The notes below the pieces were generated by a model. That model did not search any database. It saw nothing but the letters and a program-made list of their open reading frames with translations, and was not told where the DNA came from. The translations under genes were made by a program, and so were the position numbers. From contig CALCZO010000303.1 of the NCBI GenBank assembly GCA_937903315.1, positions 1-12,090 of the forward strand: a stretch of DNA of 12,090 nt, given 5' to 3'. This DNA is from an uncultured Alphaproteobacteria bacterium (GTDB lineage Bacteria > Pseudomonadota > Alphaproteobacteria > Rhizobiales > Beijerinckiaceae). Of the stretch, positions 7,298-12,090 are shown one piece after another (the stretch's first letter is position 1; the number at the start of each line of letters is the position of its first letter).

Positions 7298-7311
7298 TGC
7301 AAACGTTTGTG
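7298..7311. promoter_or_regulatory. Candidate LacI-family operator
   Basis: TGCAAACGTTTGTG contains the perfect 10-bp palindrome CAAACGTTTG (7300-7309) around a central CG and matches 12 of 14 positions of the LacI-type pattern TGnAAnCGnTTnCA. It lies 34-47 bp before the dehydratase start and downstream of the proposed promoter, a usual position for a repressor of sugar-acid genes. No LacI gene is in the window. Confidence 0.35.
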
Positions 7312-7321
7312 CGTGACGCAC
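7309..7321. promoter_or_regulatory. Inverted repeat GTGCGT-G-ACGCAC
   Basis: Perfect 6-bp arms around one base, directly abutting the LacI-like site and near the predicted transcription start of the dehydratase. It could be a second protein site or the stem of a 5' leader hairpin. Confidence 0.3.
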
Positions 7322-7326
7322 GGGGG

Positions 7327-7345
7327 TGGCTCAGGCTAGGAGCCA
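7327..7345. promoter_or_regulatory. Inverted repeat TGGCTC-N7-GAGCCA over the predicted -10 region
   Basis: Perfect 6-bp arms separated by 7 bases. The loop contains the proposed -10 hexamer of the dehydratase promoter (7333-7338), so a protein bound here would block RNA polymerase. No regulator can be named. Confidence 0.3.
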
Positions 7346-7360
7346 TTTCGAACTGGTCAA
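7333..7360 (-). promoter_or_regulatory. Candidate promoter of the sugar-acid dehydratase gene
   Basis: On the minus strand TTGACC (7360-7355) and TAGCCT (7338-7333) are separated by 16 bp. The first is a 5/6 match to the -35 consensus; the second keeps the key TA....T positions. The predicted start near 7326 puts the LacI-like site at about +15 to +28. Confidence 0.35.
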
Positions 7361-7365
7361 GACCA
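7354..7365. promoter_or_regulatory. Inverted repeat TGGTC-AA-GACCA overlapping the -35 box
   Basis: Perfect 5-bp arms around AA. The TGGT...ACCA core resembles operators of FadR/UxuR-type GntR regulators, which often control sugar-acid catabolism. It overlaps the proposed -35 box of the dehydratase promoter. Family assignment is a guess. Confidence 0.3.
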
Positions 7366-7367
7366 AA

Positions 7368-7385
7368 TTGTCTGTTATCAGACAA
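7368..7385. promoter_or_regulatory. Inverted repeat TTGTCTG-TTAT-CAGACAA, candidate GntR/FCD-type operator
   Basis: Perfect 7-bp arms around a 4-base centre, lying 37-54 bp before the aminotransferase start and just upstream of the dehydratase promoter. Size, symmetry and TTGTC/GACAA ends resemble sites bound by FCD-domain GntR repressors. It is placed to act on the aminotransferase promoter, the dehydratase promoter or both. Confidence 0.4.
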
Positions 7386-7422
7386 GTCAGTGACCCGCCC
7401 GTTGTTTTTTCCGGAGTGTTCC

Positions 7423-8604
7423 ATGCTCGACATCGTCCCCGCCTTCGGCCGTATCGGCGAGGAAAACGCCTTTGCCGTGCTTGCCCGTGCCACCGAATTG
7501 CAGCGCCAGGGCAAGGACATCATCAATCTCGGCATCGGCCAGCCCGATTTCGCGACCCCGCCGAACATTGTCGAGGCGGCGATCAAGGCGCTGCGCGACG
7601 GTCACCACGGCTATACGCCGGCGACCGGCATCCTGCCCCTGCGCGAGGCGGTTGCGGGCGATCTCCATCGCCGCTTCGGCGTTTCGGTCAATCCCGAACG
7701 GGTGATGATCGTGCCGGGCGGCAAGGTGACGATGTTCATGGCGATCCTGATGTTCGGCCAGCCGGGCGTCGAGATCCTCTATCCCGACCCGGGCTTTCCG
7801 ATCTACCGCTCGATGATCGAGTTCACCGGGGCGACGCCGGTTCCGGTGCCGATCCGCGAGGAGAACGGCTTTGCCTTCTCGGCCGAAGAGACGCTGGGGC
7901 TGATCACGCCGCGCACGCGGCTGCTGATCGTCAACTCCCCGGCCAATCCGACCGGCGGGGTGACGCCGAAGGCGGAAATCGACAAGCTCGTTGCCGGCCT
8001 CGTCAATTTCCCGCGCGTTGCGATCATGTCGGACGAAATCTATGACCAGATGACCTATGACAGCGAGCAACACGTGTGCCTGCTGACCTATCCCGAGATC
8101 CGCGACCGTCTGATCCTGCTCAACGGCTGGTCCAAGACCTATGCGATGACCGGATGGCGGATGGGCTATTCGGTGTGGCCGGAGGCCGCGTTCGAGGCGG
8201 CACGCAAGCTGGCGGTCAATTCCTATTCCTGCGTCAATGCGGCGGCGCAATGGGCGGGGCTGGAGGCGCTGACCGGGCCGCAGGACGCGGTCGCCCGCAT
8301 GGTGGCGGAGTTCGACACGCGTCGCAAGGCGGTGGTCAAGGGGCTCAACCAGCTTCCCGGCGTCACCTGCATCACGCCCAAAGGCGCGTTTTATGCCTTC
8401 CCCAACATCAAGGACACCGGGTGGAAGGCCAAGCCGCTCGCCTCCGCGCTGCTGGAGCAGGCCGGGGTGGCGACGATCGGCGGGCCGGATTTCGGCGTTC
8501 ACGGTGAAGGCTACATCCGGCTGTCCTATGCCAACAGCCTGCCGAACATCGAAAAGGCGCTGCAGCGGATCGGCAAGTTCCTGATCGAGAACGCCAAGGC
8601 CTGA
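7423..8604 (+). CDS. Class I/II pyridoxal-phosphate aminotransferase (aspartate aminotransferase-like)
   Basis: A 393-residue cytoplasmic fold-type I enzyme that moves an amino group between an amino acid and a 2-keto acid. Seen in order: the N-terminal INLGIGQPDFATPP segment (about 36), GYTPATGILPLREAV (about 66), the cofactor-loop VPGGKVTMFM, NSPANPTGG with N175 contacting the PLP ring region, SDEIYDQMTY with the Asp that pairs with the pyridine nitrogen and the Tyr for its hydroxyl, NGWSKTYAMTGWRMGY with K238 as the Schiff-base lysine, and YIRLSYA with the Arg for the substrate carboxylate. Length is normal. The ATG at 7423 has CCGGAG six bases upstream; the frame stays open further 5' but without a better start. 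Amino-donor specificity (aspartate, alanine, aromatic) cannot be told. Divergent from the dehydratase and convergent with the DUF533 gene. Confidence 0.92.
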   Translation: MLDIVPAFGRIGEENAFAVLARATELQRQGKDIINLGIGQPDFATPPNIVEAAIKALRDGHHGYTPATGILPLREAVAGDLHRRFGVSVNPERVMIVPGGKVTMFMAILMFGQPGVEILYPDPGFPIYRSMIEFTGATPVPVPIREENGFAFSAEETLGLITPRTRLLIVNSPANPTGGVTPKAEIDKLVAGLVNFPRVAIMSDEIYDQMTYDSEQHVCLLTYPEIRDRLILLNGWSKTYAMTGWRMGYSVWPEAAFEAARKLAVNSYSCVNAAAQWAGLEALTGPQDAVARMVAEFDTRRKAVVKGLNQLPGVTCITPKGAFYAFPNIKDTGWKAKPLASALLEQAGVATIGGPDFGVHGEGYIRLSYANSLPNIEKALQRIGKFLIENAKA

Positions 8605-8628
8605 CCGCGCATGGTCGGTGCGTAATAA

Positions 8629-8655
8629 AAACGGCGGGGTTCCCCCCCGCCGTTT
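8629..8655. terminator. Bidirectional intrinsic terminator
   Basis: Perfect 11-bp stem AAACGGCGGGG / CCCCGCCGTTT with a TTCCC loop, set between the convergent aminotransferase (stop 8604) and DUF533 gene (stop 8680). On the minus strand the stem runs into TTTTTATTA, a strong signal; on the plus strand only TTT follows, so it is weaker for the aminotransferase. Confidence 0.85.
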
Positions 8656-8679
8656 CCACATCCGGTCCGTGTACGGTGA

Positions 8680-9825
8680 TCAGGCCGCACGCACCGAGGC
8701 GGTCGCCGCCTCGATCTGTTCGACCAGCGATTCTTCCAGTCCGAGAGACTCGGCCAGATCGAGCATGAAGCGCTGCTCGGCACGCGTATCGACGTTGATC
8801 GCCAGCGTGCAGGCGGTGTAGAGCGCGGTCGCCTGTTCAGGACCCTGCACCTCGGCGGCCAGCGTCGCGGCATCGGCGGGGTTGGCGATCTCGTTGTTCA
8901 GGAAGGCGATCGCCTCCTTGTCGGCGGCGCCGATGGCCTGCATCTGGCCGAAAATCGCCTTCTTCTCGTTCTCGTCGATCTTGCCGTCGGCGGCGGCCGC
9001 CGCGATCATGCCGCGCAGCATCAGGGTCGCGTTCTGCTGCGGATCGCCGGCATTCGGGTTGAAGGCCGAGTTGCGCGGCGGGGCGGCAACAGGCTCGCCA
9101 AGCTGGATCAGCGGCTTGCCTTCGAGATAGTTCTGATAGGCCTTGTAGGCGAGGCCGCCGATCAGCGCGAGGCCGCCGAGCTTGGCCGCCGTCGCGGTAA
9201 TCGACCGGCCCGACTTGGTGCCGAGCAGCAGTCCGCCGAGGCCGCCGGCAACTGCGCCGGCGCCGAGCTGGTTCTGCTCGATCATGTCACGGACCTGGCT
9301 CATCATGTCGGGCGACAGCTTCTTGCCGGTCGCCTGCTCGATAAGCTGGCTGAGCTTGTCGGTCGCGCCGGTCGCCGCATCGACGCTCTGGGCCGCATCA
9401 CGGGCGCCACCGGTCGCCTGACCGAGCAACGAGCCGAGCAGATCACCGATTCCGCCGGGGCCTGCCTGCTGCTGTCCTGCACCGGCCTGCTGGCCGCCAA
9501 GCAGGCCGCCGAGCAGGCCACCGAGGCCACCCGCCGCGCCGCCCTGCTGGCCCGCGCCGCCGAGTACCTGACCGAGCAGATCGCCGAGGCCACCGGCGCT
9601 GCCGGGCTGGCTGGGTGCGGCCTGCCGGTTCTGCGCACCGCCGAGCACCTGGCCGAGCAGATCGCCCAGACCGCCGGCGCCGCCCTGCTGGCCCTGCGCA
9701 CCCTGCTGGCCGGCGCCGCCAAGGACCTGCCCGAGCAGGCCGCCGAGGCCGCCACCCTGCTGCCCGCCCTGCGGGGCAACCGCGCCCTGGATCAGCGCGT
9801 CGAGAATTTTCTTGGAATCAAACAT
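8680..9825 (-). CDS. DUF533 (YebE-like) protein with glycine-rich N-terminal repeats
   Basis: A 381-residue protein of unknown function, related to E. coli YebE (about 219 residues). The start MFDSKKILDAL matches the usual opening of alphaproteobacterial DUF533 proteins. Residues 25-136 hold five copies of a GGLGDLLGQVLGG-like unit joined by Gln/Gly/Ala linkers. Then come a helical stretch, a glycine-rich hydrophobic segment (GGLGGLLLGTKSGR and AAKLGGLALIGGLAY, about 190-222) likely to touch or cross the inner membrane, and a C-terminal TerB-like all-helical domain (about 260-381) with the characteristic AADGKID acidic turn (278-284). Of two starts six bases apart, 9825 lies nine bases after GGAGG and is preferred; 9831 is only three bases away. 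The frame stays open far upstream, but only inside glgB. It follows glgB by 70 bp on the same strand. Confidence 0.88.
   Translation of the reverse strand: MFDSKKILDALIQGAVAPQGGQQGGGLGGLLGQVLGGAGQQGAQGQQGGAGGLGDLLGQVLGGAQNRQAAPSQPGSAGGLGDLLGQVLGGAGQQGGAAGGLGGLLGGLLGGQQAGAGQQQAGPGGIGDLLGSLLGQATGGARDAAQSVDAATGATDKLSQLIEQATGKKLSPDMMSQVRDMIEQNQLGAGAVAGGLGGLLLGTKSGRSITATAAKLGGLALIGGLAYKAYQNYLEGKPLIQLGEPVAAPPRNSAFNPNAGDPQQNATLMLRGMIAAAAADGKIDENEKKAIFGQMQAIGAADKEAIAFLNNEIANPADAATLAAEVQGPEQATALYTACTLAINVDTRAEQRFMLDLAESLGLEESLVEQIEAATASVRAA
9418..9753 (-). repeat. Five in-frame repeats coding GGLG(D/G)LLG(Q/G/S)(V/L)LG
   Basis: Coding repeats within the DUF533 gene at protein residues 25-37, 51-63, 78-90, 99-111 and 124-136, spaced 21-27 residues. 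The units differ at the third, fifth, ninth and tenth positions and at the end; the linkers (Q/G/A-rich) are less conserved. The nucleotide copies are diverged, so the array is old or under protein-level selection. Confidence 0.85.
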
Positions 9826-9895
9826 GGACATGGCCCTCCGGTGCCGGGCGCGCATATGGGAGCGCGAAGGTGAATAGAATATGACCGACTTGAGC

Positions 9896-12090
9896 CTAAC
9901 TTGCTGCGGGAGTCGACTCAAATTCAAGAATGATGGTCGCCAGCGGCGGCAGCAGCATCCGCGCCATGGCAGGCCGGGCACTCCCCCGGGCCGGCTGGGC
10001 GACGACGGCTCCGCAATTGCCAAGGCCCGAGCCGCCGTAGATCTGCGCGTCGGTATTGATTTTCTCGATCCATCGGCCCGCCGCCGGCAGCGGCAACAGG
10101 TAATCGGGGCGCGGTACGGGCGTGAAATTGGTGATGACCGCAGCCATTCCGCCTGCGCCATCGCGTCGCAGAAATGCGGTTACAGAGCGGGCTGCATCGT
10201 CGACCATCAGCCATTCAAAGCCTTCGGGCTCGCAATCGCGCGCATGAAGGGCGGGCAAGGCTGCGTAGAGCCGGTTCAGATCGCGCACCAGATCGGACAG
10301 GCCGCCATGCGGGGCGTGGCCGGTGAGATGCCAGTCGAGCGAGGCCGCTTCGGTCCACTCGCGCCGCTGACCGAACTCCTGCCCCATGAACAGGAGCTTC
10401 TTGCCCGGATAGCCCCACAGGAAGCCATAGAGCGCCCTGAGGCTGGCGAATTTCTGCCAGTCATCGCCGGCCATCTTGTGCAGCAACGAGGCCTTGCCGT
10501 GCACCACCTCGTCATGGCTGTAAGGCAGGACGAAGTTTTCGGAAAAGGCGTAGATCAGGCCGAAAGTCAGGTCGTTGTGGTGATGCTGGCGGTGCACCGG
10601 ATCGCGCTTCATATAGGCGAGCGTGTCGTGCATGAAGCCCATGTTCCACTTGAAGCCGAAGCCGAGGCCGCCGAGATGGACAGGTTGGGACACACCCGGA
10701 AAGGACGTCGATTCCTCGGCGATCATCAGGACGCCGGGGTGGCGGGCATGGACGACGGTGTTGAGCCGGCGCAGGAAGGCGATGGCGTCGAGGTTCTCGC
10801 GCCCGCCTTCGCGGTTGGGAATCCACTCCCCGTGCTTGCGCGAGTAATCGAGATACAGCATCGAGGCCACGGCATCGACGCGCAGACCGTCAATGTGGTA
10901 TTTTTCCAGCCAGAACAGCGCGTTGTTGATCAGGAAGGCCGAGACTTCGGCGCGGCCGAAGTTGTAGATCGCGGTGTTCCAGTCGGGGTGGAATCCCTGA
11001 CGGGGGTCCTCGTGTTCATAGAGCGCGGTGCCGTCGAACCGGGCGAGGCCGTGTGCATCGGTCGGGAAATGCGCCGGCACCCAGTCGAGGATGACGCCGA
11101 TGCCGGCGGCGTGCGCCCGGTCGACAAAGCGGGCGAAGCCCTCCGGTGTGCCAAAGCGCGCTGTAGGCGCGAACAGCCCCGTTGGCTGATAGCCCCAAGA
11201 CGGATCATAAGGGTGCTCCGACATCGGCAGGAATTCGATATGGGTGAACCTGCGGTCGACGACATAGGCGATGAGCTGGTCGGCCAGATCATCGTAGGAC
11301 AGAAAGCCATCGTCCGGCCCGCGCCGCCATGAGCCGGCATGGACCTCGTAGATCGACATCGGCACACGGCGCGGATCGAGGCTGGCACGGTGGGCCATGT
11401 GCGCGGCGTCGGACCAGACGAAATGATCGATGTCGGCGATGATCGAGGCGTTGGCCGGCCGCAGTTCGGCGGCGAAGGCGTAGGGATCGCTTTTCAGGTG
11501 CAGGTGCCCGTCAGCGCCGACAACCTCGAACTTGTAACGCACGCCCTCGGCGACATCGGGCATGAAAATGTCCCACAGCCCGGCGCCGATCCGTCGCCGC
11601 ATCTGGTGGCGTCGGCCGTCCCACTGGTTGAAATCGCCAACCACGGAAACGCGGCGCGCGTTGGGCGCCCAGACGGCGAAATGGGTTCCGCGCACGCCCT
11701 GATGGGTCAGGACATGCGCGCCCAGCTTATCGAACAGCCTGAGATGGGTGCCTTCGGCCGCATAATATTCATCGAGCGAACCAAGAACCGGGGCAAAGGA
11801 GTAGGGATCGACGAACGCCCAGGCGCCCGCAGTGCCTGTGGCTTCCAGCCGCAGCGGCCCATGGCCGGCCCGCGCGCCGGTAATCCGGCCCTCGAACAGC
11901 CCATCGGGATGGGTGCGCTCCAGCATGCCGAGTGGCTTGCCGTCGAGCGTCGTCACCGTTACGGCTCCTGCCGTCGGCACAAAGGCGCGCAGGACGGTGG
12001 CGCGACCGACCCGGTGGGGTCCAAGCACGGCGAAGGGATCGTCATGCAGGCCCTGCACAATCCGTGTCGCGGTCAGCCGGTCGAGCCGTT
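9896..12090 (-). CDS. glgB: 1,4-alpha-glucan (glycogen) branching enzyme, start outside window
   Basis: GH13 enzyme that cuts alpha-1,4-glucan chains and rejoins them as alpha-1,6 branches in glycogen synthesis. The frame is open through the window's edge: codons before the in-frame GTG at 12058 read RLDRLTATRI and join smoothly to the family's GLHDDPFAVLGPH, so the true start lies beyond 12090 and about 731 residues are seen. Order: an N-terminal beta-sandwich, a CBM48-like domain (THFAVWAPNARRVSVVGDFNQWDG), the catalytic barrel and the C-terminal beta domain. Catalytic blocks are intact: HIDGLRVDAVASMLY with the nucleophile Asp at 10874-10876, MIAEESTSFPGV with the acid/base Glu, and LPYSHDEVVHGK with the third acid. 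Other bacterial glg genes, if clustered, would be beyond the right edge; none is found to the left. Confidence 0.97.
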   Translation of the reverse strand, partial: RLDRLTATRIVQGLHDDPFAVLGPHRVGRATVLRAFVPTAGAVTVTTLDGKPLGMLERTHPDGLFEGRITGARAGHGPLRLEATGTAGAWAFVDPYSFAPVLGSLDEYYAAEGTHLRLFDKLGAHVLTHQGVRGTHFAVWAPNARRVSVVGDFNQWDGRRHQMRRRIGAGLWDIFMPDVAEGVRYKFEVVGADGHLHLKSDPYAFAAELRPANASIIADIDHFVWSDAAHMAHRASLDPRRVPMSIYEVHAGSWRRGPDDGFLSYDDLADQLIAYVVDRRFTHIEFLPMSEHPYDPSWGYQPTGLFAPTARFGTPEGFARFVDRAHAAGIGVILDWVPAHFPTDAHGLARFDGTALYEHEDPRQGFHPDWNTAIYNFGRAEVSAFLINNALFWLEKYHIDGLRVDAVASMLYLDYSRKHGEWIPNREGGRENLDAIAFLRRLNTVVHARHPGVLMIAEESTSFPGVSQPVHLGGLGFGFKWNMGFMHDTLAYMKRDPVHRQHHHNDLTFGLIYAFSENFVLPYSHDEVVHGKASLLHKMAGDDWQKFASLRALYGFLWGYPGKKLLFMGQEFGQRREWTEAASLDWHLTGHAPHGGLSDLVRDLNRLYAALPALHARDCEPEGFEWLMVDDAARSVTAFLRRDGAGGMAAVITNFTPVPRPDYLLPLPAAGRWIEKINTDAQIYGGSGLGNCGAVVAQPARGSARPAMARMLLPPLATIILEFESTPAAS

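Noticed and set aside
7265..7321. Possible longer N-terminus for the sugar-acid dehydratase
   Set aside because: It would cover the LacI-like palindrome, has no ribosome-binding site, and related enzymes begin close to the conserved RSRxWFDNP segment. AGGAG precedes 7264.
7387..8661. A 424-codon minus-strand open frame
   Set aside because: It is antisense to the aminotransferase and has Arg/Asp/His-rich composition; the plus-strand gene has all PLP motifs.
9418..9753. CRISPR-like or satellite repeat array
   Set aside because: The periodicity is at protein level in frame with the DUF533 gene. The nucleotide copies are diverged and the spacings are unequal.
9849..9866. Small hairpin CGCGC-N8-GCGCG in the glgB-DUF533 gap
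   Set aside because: It has only 5 bp with an 8-base loop in very GC-rich DNA and no T-run; this is expected by chance.
9826..10161. Possible longer N-terminus for the DUF533 protein
   Set aside because: The frame stays open but overlaps the 3' end of glgB in another frame and codes Arg/Pro/Ser-rich sequence. GGAGG and the conserved MFDSKK start support 9825.
9881..11332. A 483-codon plus-strand open frame
   Set aside because: It lies antisense to glgB, which has all GH13 catalytic blocks. The plus-strand product shows no domain.

Overview
The window is a dense stretch of high-GC chromosome. It holds nine protein genes, seven complete and two cut by the window edges. Codon use, the rhizobial-looking DUF533 protein (begins MFDSKK) and the close match of the dehydratase to Caulobacter pentonate dehydratases all suggest an alphaproteobacterium, perhaps Hyphomicrobiales. 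I cannot place it more narrowly. I see no RNA gene, insertion sequence, prophage or CRISPR array, and no gene-free gap over 300 bases. The content looks like ordinary core or housekeeping-accessory metabolism rather than a defence or mobile island.

Layout. (1) 1-1326, minus: N-terminal part of a Cu+-type P1B ATPase (CopA-like). It is transcribed away from a MarR-family regulator (1407-1865, plus) across an 80-bp gap. (2) 1963-2940, plus: a D-2-hydroxyacid dehydrogenase of the glyoxylate/hydroxypyruvate reductase type with its own probable promoter, followed closely by a secreted protein with two AprI/Inh-like protease-inhibitor domains (2969-3757, plus). (3) 3769-5364, minus: two acetyltransferase genes 3 bp apart. 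The upstream one is a fusion of two GNAT domains, so the pair carries three. (4) 5456-7264, minus: an IlvD/Edd [2Fe-2S] sugar-acid dehydratase closest to D-xylonate/L-arabonate dehydratases. It is divergent from a fold-type I PLP aminotransferase (7423-8604, plus). Their 158-bp shared control region has five separate inverted repeats, a promoter-like pair facing the dehydratase and a LacI-type half-consensus site just downstream of that promoter. (5) 8680-9825, minus: a DUF533/YebE-like protein with a five-fold glycine-rich repeat. It lies downstream of glgB (9896 to beyond 12090, minus), the glycogen branching enzyme, whose start is outside the window.

How the genes relate. The window is a patchwork of small transcription units rather than one pathway. 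The aminotransferase/DUF533 convergent junction carries a strong bidirectional hairpin terminator, and another hairpin follows the dehydratase. The best leads are the palindrome-rich dehydratase/aminotransferase control region, the unusual two-domain GNAT fusion, the duplicated Inh domain with exactly conserved Cys-Cys-Trp spacing, and the repeat expansion in the DUF533 protein. I did not find a convincing, previously undescribed multi-gene system.
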